NCBI RefSeq assembly: GCF_000422485.1
Contig: NZ_KE383849.1
Location: forward strand, 94,367 to 158,366
Direction: 5' to 3'
From: Paenibacillus pasadenensis DSM 19293
GTDB lineage: Bacteria; Bacillota; Bacilli; Paenibacillales; Paenibacillaceae
DNA: 64,000 nucleotides
The notes beneath the pieces are model-generated. The model was not told the origin of the DNA. It ran no database searches and saw nothing but the letters and a program-made list of their open reading frames with translations. Of this stretch, positions 42,251-53,783 are shown one piece after another (within the stretch, counting starts at the first letter, position 1; the number at the start of each line of letters is the position of its first letter). The position numbers were made by a program, and so were the translations under genes.

Positions 42251-42961
42251 TCAATCCCGCTGCCATTCCAGAATCCGCAGGAACAGCCGGGCCGCCTGCG
42301 GCTTCCAGCGGAAGAACGTCGGGCGGGAGATGCAAAGCGCCATCGCGCAAGCCTCGGCCGTCCGCTTCTCGACGTAATACAGACGGATGAGGCTGCCGTA
42401 CCCTTCCTGCTGCTCCTCCGCGAGCCGCATCGTTTCTTCCAGCTGCTCCAGCTCGGCCTGCAGCCGCTGCAGCTTCGCCATCCGCTCCAGCACGGCGTCA
42501 TAGTCGCCGATCCGCCCCGCGCGAGCCTCGATCACCTTTTCCAGCTTGCCTCTCAGCTCCCGCAGCAGCCGGTCGTCCTCGAGATCATTCCCTCTCGTCG
42601 GGATCGCCGCCAGCTGCGCTTTCGTGCCGACCGGATGCTTGTCCGGATCGAGGTACGCATTTGCGATCGTCTCCAGTTTCTGCTCCCGAGCGTTCAGATA
42701 CATATAAGAAGGCATCCCTTTCAGACGGCGGTGAAGGTCCTGCAGCTGGTCCTCCTGATTGAGGCGGCTGACGGTCATCCCGGCTCCGATCGAATAGCTG
42801 CCGAGCACCTTCACCTGCATCTTCAGCTCTCGCCAGCGGCGGCATTCGTCGCGGACGAGGCTTTCCAGCTGCCGATTGTCCAGCTCGTCCAGCAGCTCAT
42901 CGAGCGGTCTCCGTCCCTGTTCCGCTTCAGCGCGATTTTCGAGTCGTTCCATCCTGTTCAT
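42251..42961 (-). CDS. ArpU/Xpf-like late transcription regulator of the tail cluster
   Basis: 236 aa. ATG at 42961 with GGAAAGGGGC upstream. The C-terminal 60 residues (YGSLIRLYYVEKRTAEACAMALCISRPTFFRWKPQAARLFLRILEW) form a sigma-region-4-like helix-turn-helix, as in ArpU and the PBSX factor Xpf, which switch on late phage operons. The larger N-terminal part is helical, with DELDNRQLESLVRDECRRWRELKMQV. Located next to the repressor operators and oriented towards the tail operon; it probably activates the latter. It is its own unit, with a terminator behind it. Confidence 0.75.
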   Translation of the reverse strand: MNRMERLENRAEAEQGRRPLDELLDELDNRQLESLVRDECRRWRELKMQVKVLGSYSIGAGMTVSRLNQEDQLQDLHRRLKGMPSYMYLNAREQKLETIANAYLDPDKHPVGTKAQLAAIPTRGNDLEDDRLLRELRGKLEKVIEARAGRIGDYDAVLERMAKLQRLQAELEQLEETMRLAEEQQEGYGSLIRLYYVEKRTAEACAMALCISRPTFFRWKPQAARLFLRILEWQRD

Positions 42962-42975
42962 GCCCCTTTCCGTTG

Positions 42976-42994
42976 ACTCAAATTTAATTTGAGT
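42976..42994. promoter_or_regulatory. Repressor operator palindrome O1
   Basis: ACTCAAATTTAATTTGAGT: perfect 9-bp arms around one T, 14 bases upstream of the late-regulator start codon. The same arm sequence CTCAAAT recurs in the palindrome at 43112, so both are candidate sites of the XRE repressor. Confidence 0.75.
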
Positions 42995-43028
42995 TCAAGC
43001 CAATAGAATTCGCTTTTTCAACCGCTTG

Positions 43029-43057
43029 TTGTCGAAAAAGCTATTTCAAGGTATAAT
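43029..43057 (+). promoter_or_regulatory. Promoter of the XRE repressor-ImmA operon
   Basis: TTGTCG, 17-base spacer, TATAAT; the minus-10 is perfect. The start of transcription should be near 43064, so palindrome O2 lies in the leader. Confidence 0.7.
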
Positions 43058-43111
43058 GCTTCCATAAAGACCAATATGCTTTGAGTCCATTTGCGGAATA
43101 CCAGCATAAAA

Positions 43112-43128
43112 CTCAAATCATATTTGAG
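43112..43128. promoter_or_regulatory. Repressor operator palindrome O2
   Basis: CTCAAAT-CAT-ATTTGAG, 7-bp arms identical to the inner arms of O1. It lies between the repressor promoter and the repressor start, fitting autoregulation. A half site TTTGAG is at 43080-43085. Confidence 0.7.
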
Positions 43129-43162
43129 CAAGAGGCAGATGGAAAAGGGAGGAAGGACCGCC

Positions 43163-43516
43163 ATGTCGCTCGGCAAACGAATTCGGGAATACCGGGTCAA
43201 ACGAGGCTTGACCCAGATGCAGCTCGCGACGAAGCTCCAAATGTCGGAAGCGAACATATCCAGCTACGAGCGGGACAAAAGCGCCCCGCCGAGCGACAAG
43301 CTCAGCCAGCTGGCGGAGCTGCTCGGCGTCTCCTCGGATTATTTGCTCGCCGGCTCCGTCGCCGCCTCCCCGAGCCTTCAGGAACTGGAGCTGGAGCTGT
43401 CGGAGGAGCAGATCCTGACGCTGGCCGCGCATCGGATCGGCCATGAAGGGCCGCTGACCGGCCAGGAGCTGGAGCAGATCAAGCTTGCGCTGCGCATCGC
43501 CCTGGCCAAGCCGTAA
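43163..43516 (+). CDS. XRE-family repressor of the tail cluster
   Basis: 117 aa from the ATG at 43163, ten bases after GGGAGGAAGG. The HTH_3 domain occupies residues 5-60 (LGKRIREYRVKRGLTQMQLATKLQMSEANISSYE in the family pattern, with SGVSSDYLL-type end LLGVSSDYLLAG). The C-terminal 50 residues are helical. It is divergent from the late regulator and followed 34 bases later by an ImmA-type protease, the same pairing as ImmR-ImmA in ICEBs1 and YqaE/ImmA-like pairs in skin and PBSX elements. Confidence 0.88.
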   Translation: MSLGKRIREYRVKRGLTQMQLATKLQMSEANISSYERDKSAPPSDKLSQLAELLGVSSDYLLAGSVAASPSLQELELELSEEQILTLAAHRIGHEGPLTGQELEQIKLALRIALAKP

Positions 43517-43550
43517 CGAACGACACGAAGACCCGTTTAGGAGAGAGGTT

Positions 43551-44024
43551 ATGTCCAAATATGAACGCCTGCTGAAGCAGACGCCCATCCTTCTTCGCGA
43601 GGACGCCGACTTGCCTGAACCGATCAAGGGGCTGTATATGGAGACGCGCGCCGTCCAGGCGATCCTGCTCAGCCGCAGCCTGCGCACATCGGCCGACAAG
43701 GCTTGCATTCTCGCCGAGGAGCTCGGGCACTACCATACGACTGCGGGCGACATCACCGACCAGTCCGTCATCGCCAACCGCAAGCAGGAGAAGCTCGCGC
43801 GCAACTGGGGCTATGAGAAGCTCGTCCCGCTGTCGGAGCTGATCGGCGCCTATCTCGCCGGCTGCCGCAACGCGTTCGAGATCGCCGACTACCTGGAGGT
43901 GACCGAGGCGTTCCTGCAGGAATCGATTGTCCACTATCAGGAGAAGTACGGCCAGATGGTCGTGCTCGACCGGTTCACGCTTTATTTCGATCCGCTCGGC
44001 GTCGTAGAGATGTTCGAGCGCTGA
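43551..44024 (+). CDS. ImmA/IrrE-family metallopeptidase
   Basis: 157 aa. ATG at 43551 behind GAGAGAGGTT. The zinc site is AEELGHYHTTAG (ExxH type, residues about 59-70), the usual variant for ImmA proteins of Bacillales elements. The rest is helical, with NRKQEKLARNWGYEKLVPLSEL, also a family pattern. ImmA proteases cleave the partner XRE repressor after DNA damage or signalling, releasing the element's genes; that role is inferred here from the pairing. Confidence 0.88.
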   Translation: MSKYERLLKQTPILLREDADLPEPIKGLYMETRAVQAILLSRSLRTSADKACILAEELGHYHTTAGDITDQSVIANRKQEKLARNWGYEKLVPLSELIGAYLAGCRNAFEIADYLEVTEAFLQESIVHYQEKYGQMVVLDRFTLYFDPLGVVEMFER

Positions 44025-44036
44025 TGGGAGCTATAG

Positions 44037-44079
44037 TAAAAAACCACGCGAACCGTCAGGACGGTCTCGCGTGGTTTTT
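44037..44079 (+). terminator. Terminator after the ImmA gene
   Basis: AAAACCACGCGA and TCGCGTGGTTTT form the outer stem and ACCGT/ACGGT the inner stem; T run at the end. Marks the right border of the tail cluster's regulator operon. Confidence 0.8.
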
Positions 44080-44205
44080 GGGTTTATCCTGCTGGAGGCT
44101 CCCCATGTCGCCCCGCTTGGTTATGCCACGCCATTCATGGATGAGCAATTCATTTTGGGAAATTCATGAAATCATTAAACCGATTGTGGTACGAGATCCG
44201 CAGGT

Positions 44206-44702
44206 TTGGACATAGGTGGTTTTATTATAGCCATTGCAAGGTGTTGGTTATTGTCTTGGAAGTTACATGATCCTGGGGGGCGCGTCCATCAGGGAAAAAT
44301 CACTCCGCTTACTTTGGAAGACTGCAGACGACTTCGTCCCATGCTGAAACGGGATCGTGATGGATGGTTTGATTGGACTACCTTTATGAAAAGCCATCCA
44401 CAGTGCACATGCTATAAGCTTCAGTGTGCACAGTCTAATGACATATTGGGCGTCATTGCCCTGGAGTATAACGACGGCGTATTCGTTCATTCCTTGGAAA
44501 CGGAGCCCCAAAGCAGGCGTATGGCAGTCGCCTTCAAGCGATATGTGGATCTGGCTGATGTCCTGATTGCTTTTGCCTACTTACAGAATCGTCATGGTGT
44601 CCATTTCCACCTGGGGCCTAGAAGAACTCTCGATGCTGGTCTAAAGACGCGGAGATGCATTTCGATCGTGTGCATAGGACAGGGGCTCGCAATTAGCGGG
44701 CC
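44206..44702 (+). pseudogene. Degenerate ORF in AT-richer remnant
   Basis: An open frame runs from 44206 to 44826, but a terminator (44684-44709) lies inside it, so the real gene probably ended near 44680 in another frame. The part LEDCRRLRPMLKRD...WFDWTTFMKSHPQCTCYKL and ILGVIALEYNDGVFVHSLETEP is reminiscent of a small acetyltransferase-like family, without the rest of the fold. Base composition is close to 48-50% GC, against about 65% nearby. There is no convincing ribosome binding site. The stretch 44080-44205 shows no gene. It is probably a decayed cargo gene left by the mobile element. Confidence 0.35.
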
Positions 44703-44709
44703 TTTTTTT
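44684..44709 (+). terminator. Terminator inside the AT-richer remnant
   Basis: GGCTCGC, loop AATTA, GCGGGCC, then seven T. Plus-strand orientation; it would end the gene whose remnant lies at 44206. Confidence 0.7.
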
Positions 44710-44781
44710 ATTTTCATCGGCAAGGGCTTTCTCAGTCCGTATGGGCAAGGCGTTCATCGAGCGTGGAGCCCTGCTTGCAAT

Positions 44782-44814
44782 AAAAAAGAATCCGCAGAAC
44801 TTTTCTGCGGATTC
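44782..44814 (-). terminator. Terminator of the suf operon
   Basis: GAATCCGCAG, 7-base loop, CTGCGGATTC; on the minus strand TTTTTT follows. It lies 31 bases beyond the sufB stop. Confidence 0.88.
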
Positions 44815-44845
44815 AACGAAAGTTAAGTTTTACATCTTTTATCGC

Positions 44846-46243
44846 TTACCCGATCGAACCTTCCATCTCGAACTTGATGAGACGGTTCATCTCGACCGCG
44901 TACTCCATCGGCAGCTCCTTGGTGAACGGCTCGATGAAGCCCATGACGATCATCTGCGTCGCTTCGGCTTCGCTCAGGCCGCGGCTCATCAGGTAGAAGA
45001 GCTGGTCCTCGGATACCTTGGAGACCGTCGCCTCATGCTCAAGCGTGACGTTGTCGTTCTTGATCTCGTTGTACGGGATCGTGTCCGACGTCGACTGGTT
45101 GTCGAGGATGAGCGTGTCGCACTTGATGTTCGCCTTGGCGCCTTCGGCGTCGCGGCCGAACGAGCAGAGGCCGCGGTACGTCACCTTGCCGCCATGCTTG
45201 GAGATCGACTTGGAGACGATCGTCGACGTCGTGTCCGGCGCCAGGTGGACCATCTTCGCGCCCGCGTCCTGGTGCTGGCCCTTGCCGGCGACGGCGATGG
45301 AGAGCACCATGCCCTTGGCGCCGCGTCCGCGCAGGATGACAGCCGGGTACTTCATCGTCAGCTTGGAGCCGATGTTGCCGTCGACCCACTCCATCGTCGC
45401 GTTCTCGTCGGCGACGGCGCGCTTGGTGACGAGGTTGTAGATGTTCGGCGCCCAGTTCTGGATCGTCGTGTAGCGCACGCGCGCGTTTTTCTTGACGATG
45501 ATCTCGACGACGGCGCTATGCAGCGAGTTCGTGCTGTACACCGGAGCGGTGCAGCCCTCGACGTAATGCACGAAGCTGTCCTCGTCGGCGATGATGAGCG
45601 TGCGCTCGAACTGGCCCATGTTCTCGGAGTTGATCCGGAAGTAAGCCTGCAGCGGAATCTCGCACTTCACGCCCTTCGGCACGTAGATGAAGCTGCCGCC
45701 GGACCAGACCGCGCTGTTGAGCGCCGCGAACTTGTTGTCCGCCGGCGGGATGACCGTGCCGAAGTGCTCGCGGAAAATTTCCGGATGCTCGCGCAGCGCC
45801 GTGTCGGTGTCGGTGAAGATGACGCCTTGCTTCTCCAGGTCCTCCTGCATGCTGTGGTAGACGACCTCGGACTCGTACTGCGCCGAGACGCCGGCGAGGA
45901 ACTTCTGCTCCGCCTCCGGAATGCCCAGCTTGTCGAACGTTTCCTTGATCTCCTGCGGCACTTCCTCCCACGTCTTGCCTTGCTTTTCGGAAGGCTTGAC
46001 GTAGTACTGGATGTCGTCGAAGTCCAGATCGTCCAGATCGCCGCCCCATTTAGGCATCGCCATCTTGTTGAACTGGTCGAGCGACTTGAGGCGGAAGTTC
46101 AGCATCCACTCCGGCTCGCCCTTCATTTCCGAGATCGTGCGGACGATTTCCGGCGTCAGGCCTTTGCCCGACTGGAAAATCGCCTTGTGCTCGTCGCGGA
46201 AGCCATATTTATATTCTTCCATTTCCGGCATCGATTTTGCCAT
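44846..46243 (-). CDS. sufB: Fe-S cluster scaffold protein SufB
   Basis: 465 aa. Start at 46243 ([20 protein letters not shown]), ten bases after AAGGAG; the GTG at 46252 is too close to it. Typical for Suf[24 protein letters not shown] (segment with Cys), [53 protein letters not shown] and the C-terminal [21 protein letters not shown]. Forms the SufBCD complex on which Fe-S clusters are built. Last gene of sufCDSUB. Confidence 0.97.
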   Translation of the reverse strand: MAKSMPEMEEYKYGFRDEHKAIFQSGKGLTPEIVRTISEMKGEPEWMLNFRLKSLDQFNKMAMPKWGGDLDDLDFDDIQYYVKPSEKQGKTWEEVPQEIKETFDKLGIPEAEQKFLAGVSAQYESEVVYHSMQEDLEKQGVIFTDTDTALREHPEIFREHFGTVIPPADNKFAALNSAVWSGGSFIYVPKGVKCEIPLQAYFRINSENMGQFERTLIIADEDSFVHYVEGCTAPVYSTNSLHSAVVEIIVKKNARVRYTTIQNWAPNIYNLVTKRAVADENATMEWVDGNIGSKLTMKYPAVILRGRGAKGMVLSIAVAGKGQHQDAGAKMVHLAPDTTSTIVSKSISKHGGKVTYRGLCSFGRDAEGAKANIKCDTLILDNQSTSDTIPYNEIKNDNVTLEHEATVSKVSEDQLFYLMSRGLSEAEATQMIVMGFIEPFTKELPMEYAVEMNRLIKFEMEGSIG

Positions 46244-46282
46244 CTTGGTCACGCTCCTTGTGGTGGGGCTTGGATGGAAAGG

Positions 46283-49234
<2,952 letters not shown>

Positions 49235-49254
49235 CCTAATCCCTCCCGTCTCTC

Positions 49255-50034
<780 letters not shown>

Positions 50035-50139
50035 AATGAACCTTGCTCCCTTCGACCTATGAGTACTTGCCGCCGCTGGCGGTCAAGCGGGTATTCGCAT
50101 GCATCGTCCCCGCGCGGACCGGATCCGCGGCGAGGAAGG

Positions 50140-50163
50140 TCATTCTCATTTGATTCTCAATAA
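50140..50163 (-). promoter_or_regulatory. Possible Fur/PerR-like box in the suf leader
   Basis: Just downstream of the suf minus-10, the minus strand reads TTATTGAGAATCAAATGAGA and continues ATGA; two GAGAAT hexamers resemble the NATWAT arrays of Fur-type sites. The match is partial; iron or peroxide regulation of suf here is speculation. Confidence 0.35.
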
Positions 50164-50165
50164 TA

Positions 50166-50194
50166 ATTTTAGTATAAAACTCGTTATAAATCAA
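50166..50194 (-). promoter_or_regulatory. Promoter of the suf operon
   Basis: On the minus strand TTGATT, 17-base spacer, TAAAAT. It sits in a short AT-rich stretch between the DUF1802 gene and sufC; the minus-35 overlaps the stop codon of the DUF1802 gene. Confidence 0.7.
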
Positions 50195-50823
50195 TGTTCG
50201 CCAGCTGTTCCCAACCGGCGGCGGATCTCGTCGCTGCGCCGGGCGAACTCGGCGTCGTCCAGCACCGGCACGGCGCCGTCCCCTGCCATCGGCGGCCCGG
50301 CGGCGATCCACGACTTGCAGCCGGTGAAAGCCGGCTCCATTGGCAGCCGGATCGGCTCCGCCAGCCGGTACACCCGAAGCAGCAGCACATGCAGCGGCTC
50401 GCGCTTTTTCCATTTCAGCCGCTCCTCGGCAAACGCGTCGGTCCAGATATGCAGATCGCGGATGCGCAGCAGCGCCTCCGGATCGGTCACGAGGATGTCC
50501 TCGGCCGCATGGGCGCGGCTCGAGATGGCGATCGCGCCCGCCTGCGGCCCCTCCCATTCGCCCAGCACCTCGTCCAGCAGGCTCTGCGCCTCCGGCTTGA
50601 GCAGCTCCCGGCGCTGATGCTCGTACGCGGGCATCAAATAGAAGTCCGGCGTCTCCAGCCGGAAGCGTCGCGTCTCCTCGGCGATGCCGCCCTTGCGCAG
50701 CACGACGATCTGGCGGCCCTGCTCGAGCGCCCGCACGGTGGCGGCCCACTCCTTGAGGGCGGCCGGTCCTTCCATGAGCGCAGCCTCGGCTGTCCGCGCC
50801 TCCGCTGCTTCCCCGTTCGTCAC
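50191..50823 (-). CDS. DUF1802 family protein
   Basis: 210 aa from the GTG at 50823, ten bases after AAGGAG; a GTG at 50832 is too close. Family patterns: LKEWAATVRALEQGRQIVVLRKGGIAEETRRF (beginning ALKEWA), FYLMPAYEHQRRELLKPE, HIWTDAFAEERLKWK, LLRVYRLAEP. DUF1802 proteins are small soluble proteins of unknown function found in Paenibacillus and cyanobacteria. Divergent from mtnK. Confidence 0.8.
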   Translation of the reverse strand: MTNGEAAEARTAEAALMEGPAALKEWAATVRALEQGRQIVVLRKGGIAEETRRFRLETPDFYLMPAYEHQRRELLKPEAQSLLDEVLGEWEGPQAGAIAISSRAHAAEDILVTDPEALLRIRDLHIWTDAFAEERLKWKKREPLHVLLLRVYRLAEPIRLPMEPAFTGCKSWIAAGPPMAGDGAVPVLDDAEFARRSDEIRRRLGTAGEH

Positions 50824-50878
50824 GGTCCTCACGCTCCTTATCCTTCCATGTCTCGTGCCATTATACCAAATCCCGCTA

Positions 50879-50907
50879 TTTCAAGTCGAAAAAAGATGGG
50901 CTATAAT
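50879..50907 (+). promoter_or_regulatory. Promoter of mtnK-mtnA
   Basis: TTTCAA, 17-base spacer, TATAAT, ending 45 bases before the mtnK start. The leader is too short for a SAM (S-box) riboswitch, which often precedes this operon in Bacillus. Confidence 0.65.
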
Positions 50908-50952
50908 TGGACAATCCTTATTAAATGGAGCAGGAAAGGCGGTTCAACCATC

Positions 50953-52164
50953 ATGCCAGGTTATCATCCCTACAGCGAAGCCGAAGCGATCGAGCTGGCG
51001 CGCTCGTTCCCGGACGTATTTTCTCCCGAAGCGGAGCTGAGCTGCCGCGAGATCGGCGACGGCAACCTCAACCTCGTCTTCCACATCACCGAGCCGGCGA
51101 CGGGCAAGGGCCTCATCATCAAGCAGGCCCTTCCTTATGTAAAGGTGTTCGGAGAATCATGGCCGCTGTCGATCGACCGCGCCCGCATCGAGGGCGAGGC
51201 GCTCAAGATCCAGCATGCGCTCGCGCCCGAGCTCGTGCCGCAGGTGTTCCTGACGGACCATGAGCAGGCGATCACCGTCATGGAGGACCTGAGCGACCAC
51301 GTCATCCTGCGCAAGGGGCTGATGGACCGGACCGTCTACCCGCGCTTCGCGGGCGACATCTCGACGTTCCTCGCGCAGACGCTGTTCTTCACCTCCGACC
51401 TCGGCATGAGCCAGCAGGAGAAGAAGCTGCGCCAGCAGGCGTTCGTCAACGTGGAGCTGTGCCAGATCACGGAGGACCTCATCTTCGACGAGCCGTACCG
51501 CGAGCATGAGCGCAACAACTACGAGGACGCCATCGCCGACGAGGCGGCCGCCCTCCGCTCCGACGGCGCCCTGCGCACGGAGATCGCGCTGCTGCGCGAG
51601 AAGTTCCTGACGCGCGGCGAGGCGCTGCTGCACGGCGACCTGCATACGGGCAGCATCTTCGCCCTGCCGGATTCGACCAAGGTGATCGATCCGGAATTCG
51701 CCTTTTACGGCCCGATGGGCTTCGACATCGGCGCGGTCATCGCCAACCTGCTGCTGAACTACGCCGGCCAGGAGCATTGGAGCGCGGACGAAGCGTCCCG
51801 CAAGGAGTACCGCGAGTTCCTGCTCGAGACGGTGCGCGGCACGTGGACGCAGTTCAGCGCCAAGTTCCGCACGCTGTGGGACGAGCACGGCAAGGACCCG
51901 GTATTCTCCAACGCTCCGGGCTATCAGGACCTGTATATGGACCGGCTGCTTCAGGATACGATCGGCTTCGCCGGCGCCAAGATGGTGCGCCGCGTCGTCG
52001 GCTTCGCCCATGTCGCGGACCTCGACACGATTCCCGACGACGCCGTCCGCGAGCGCGCCAAGCGCCTCGCCCTCGCCATCGGCAAGGAGCTCATCCGCCA
52101 GAACCGCTCGATCCGCTCGATCGAGCAGGCGATCGACATCGCCCTCACCGCAGCCGCGCGCTGA
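50953..52164 (+). CDS. mtnK: 5-methylthioribose kinase MtnK
   Basis: 403 aa, normal length. ATG at 50953. IGDGNLNLVFHI (nucleotide loop near residue 36), IIKQALPYVKVFGESWPLS, LLHGDLHTGSIF (catalytic Brenner-type loop near 229) and VIDPEFAFYGPMGFDIG (metal-binding) are the MtnK signature. Phosphorylates methylthioribose in the methionine salvage pathway. Followed 60 bases later by mtnA, which uses the product. Confidence 0.96.
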   Translation: MPGYHPYSEAEAIELARSFPDVFSPEAELSCREIGDGNLNLVFHITEPATGKGLIIKQALPYVKVFGESWPLSIDRARIEGEALKIQHALAPELVPQVFLTDHEQAITVMEDLSDHVILRKGLMDRTVYPRFAGDISTFLAQTLFFTSDLGMSQQEKKLRQQAFVNVELCQITEDLIFDEPYREHERNNYEDAIADEAAALRSDGALRTEIALLREKFLTRGEALLHGDLHTGSIFALPDSTKVIDPEFAFYGPMGFDIGAVIANLLLNYAGQEHWSADEASRKEYREFLLETVRGTWTQFSAKFRTLWDEHGKDPVFSNAPGYQDLYMDRLLQDTIGFAGAKMVRRVVGFAHVADLDTIPDDAVRERAKRLALAIGKELIRQNRSIRSIEQAIDIALTAAAR

Positions 52165-52224
52165 CCGGCCGCCGCCTCATGCCGGCCTGACCGCATGGCG
52201 ATTTGAAATGGAGGAACATTCAAC

Positions 52225-53316
52225 ATGACTACTGCCAGCACGTATCCCGGCCTCATCTCGCTGATCTGGGCCGGCAGCCAGCTGCAGCTGCTCGACCAGC
52301 GGCTGCTGCCGGAGGAGACCGTCTATCTGCCGCTGACCGACGCCGAGGGCGTCTGGGAAGCGATCCGCCACATGAAGGTGCGCGGAGCGCCCGCGATCGG
52401 CATCGCCGCCGCTTACGGCGTCGTCCTCGGCAGCGGCCTGCCCGGCCAGGAAGCGCCGGACGACAGCCTCGGCGCCTGGCTCGGACGCGTCCAGGAAAAG
52501 GCCGCCTACCTGGCGACGAGCCGTCCTACGGCCGTCAACCTGTTCTGGGCGCTCGACCGGATGAAGGCCCGCGCCGCCGCCCTCGCCGAAGCGCTCGTGC
52601 CGCTGGACGAGGCCAAGCAGGCGCTGCTGGACGAGGCGATCCTCATCCAGAGCGAGGACGAAGCGACGAACCGCCGCATCGGCGAGCATGCGCTCGAGCT
52701 GATGAAGGACGGCATGGGCGTGCTGACGCACTGCAACGCCGGCGGCCTCGCCACGGCCAAGTACGGCACGGCGCTCGCGCCGTTCTATCTGGCCAAGGAG
52801 CAGGGCATGAACCTGCGCGTCTTCGCCGACGAGACCCGCCCCGTGCTGCAGGGCGCGCGCCTGACGGCGTTCGAGCTGCAGCAGGCCGGCGTCGACGTGA
52901 CGCTCATCTGCGACAACATGGCCGGCATGGTCATGGGCAAGGGCTGGATCGACGCCGTCATCGTCGGCACCGACCGCGTCGCGGCGAACGGCGACGTCGC
53001 CAACAAGATCGGCACTTACAGCGTGGCTGTTCTGGCCAAGGCGCACGGCATCCCGTTCTACGTCGCCTGCCCGCTGTCGACGATCGACATGGGCACGCCG
53101 ACCGGCGCCGAGATCCCGATCGAGGAGCGCCACGCGGAGGAAGTGACCGAGGGCTTCGGCAAGCGCACCGCGCCGCAGGGCGTCAAGGTGTTCAATCCGG
53201 CGTTCGACGTGACGCCGGCCGAGTACGTCACGGCCATCATCACCGAGAAGGGCGTCATCCGCCCGCCGTATGGCGACAGCCTGAAAAAGCTGTTCGAAGA
53301 GCTGAAGCAAAGCTGA
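52225..53316 (+). CDS. mtnA: S-methyl-5-thioribose-1-phosphate isomerase MtnA
   Basis: 363 aa. [32 protein letters not shown] (catalytic Cys near residue 172), [15 protein letters not shown] and [18 protein letters not shown] (catalytic Asp near 252) are diagnostic. Converts methylthioribose-1-phosphate to methylthioribulose-1-phosphate. Ribosome binding site AATGGAGGAACATTCAAC. Later genes of the salvage pathway are not in the window. Confidence 0.97.
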   Translation: MTTASTYPGLISLIWAGSQLQLLDQRLLPEETVYLPLTDAEGVWEAIRHMKVRGAPAIGIAAAYGVVLGSGLPGQEAPDDSLGAWLGRVQEKAAYLATSRPTAVNLFWALDRMKARAAALAEALVPLDEAKQALLDEAILIQSEDEATNRRIGEHALELMKDGMGVLTHCNAGGLATAKYGTALAPFYLAKEQGMNLRVFADETRPVLQGARLTAFELQQAGVDVTLICDNMAGMVMGKGWIDAVIVGTDRVAANGDVANKIGTYSVAVLAKAHGIPFYVACPLSTIDMGTPTGAEIPIEERHAEEVTEGFGKRTAPQGVKVFNPAFDVTPAEYVTAIITEKGVIRPPYGDSLKKLFEELKQS

Positions 53317-53334
53317 GGCTGAAGGAGCCATCGT

Positions 53335-53381
53335 AAAAAAGGCATCGCGCTTTCCATTTCGGAAAACGCGATGCCTTTTTT
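53335..53381. terminator. Bidirectional terminator between mtnA and the YunC-like gene
   Basis: AAAAAAGGCATCGCG pairs with CGCGATGCCTTTTTT; inner TTTCC/GGAAA extends the stem. Confidence 0.9.
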
Positions 53382-53397
53382 CATTTCTTCGGCCCGC

Positions 53398-53715
53398 TTA
53401 AAGCGAAGCCAGCCTGCGCACCGCGTCGATGCCGGTCATGCCGACCGACAGGCCTGCCGCTTGCGCCGCTTCCGTGACCGACTCCAGCGGCGCGTCCAGC
53501 AGCTCCTGCAAGGTGCGCACGCCGACGGCCCGCGCGGCCAGCACGCCCCGCTCCTTGAGCTTCGGATTGCTGTCGAACAGAGCTACGTCGAGCGCACCGC
53601 ACATGATGTAGCCTTTGTCCGTCGTCACGGCGAGCAGCGTCGTCTTGGGCAGCTTGACCTCGACGCCGAGCGCCGTCATTCCGTCCCCGAGCGGGATCGG
53701 AACCAGTTGCATCAT
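53398..53715 (-). CDS. yunC: YunC-like DUF1805 protein
   Basis: 105 aa from the ATG at 53715 (MMQLVPIPLGDGMTALGVEVKLPKT), with GGGAGGAGGTAGGGG upstream; the longer frame is not used. Family features: VTTDKGYIMCGALDVALFDSNPKLKERGVLAARAVGVRTLQELL (segment GYIMCGALD is diagnostic). Function unknown; small cytoplasmic protein. In Bacillus it lies next to yunD, which here is at 19311. Confidence 0.88.
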   Translation of the reverse strand: MMQLVPIPLGDGMTALGVEVKLPKTTLLAVTTDKGYIMCGALDVALFDSNPKLKERGVLAARAVGVRTLQELLDAPLESVTEAAQAAGLSVGMTGIDAVRRLASL

Positions 53716-53783
53716 CGTTCCCCTACCTCCTCCCAAGCTCGCTTCCCTATCGTATGCGAGCCAGGGGAGGGATGGTGCCGCCG

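Noticed and set aside
44025..44215. 63-codon ORF directly after the ImmA gene
   Set aside because: It runs through the ImmA terminator hairpin and has no ribosome binding site.
50833..50952. SAM (S-box) riboswitch before mtnK
   Set aside because: The leader after the promoter is only about 40 bases, and no S-box core or terminator is present.
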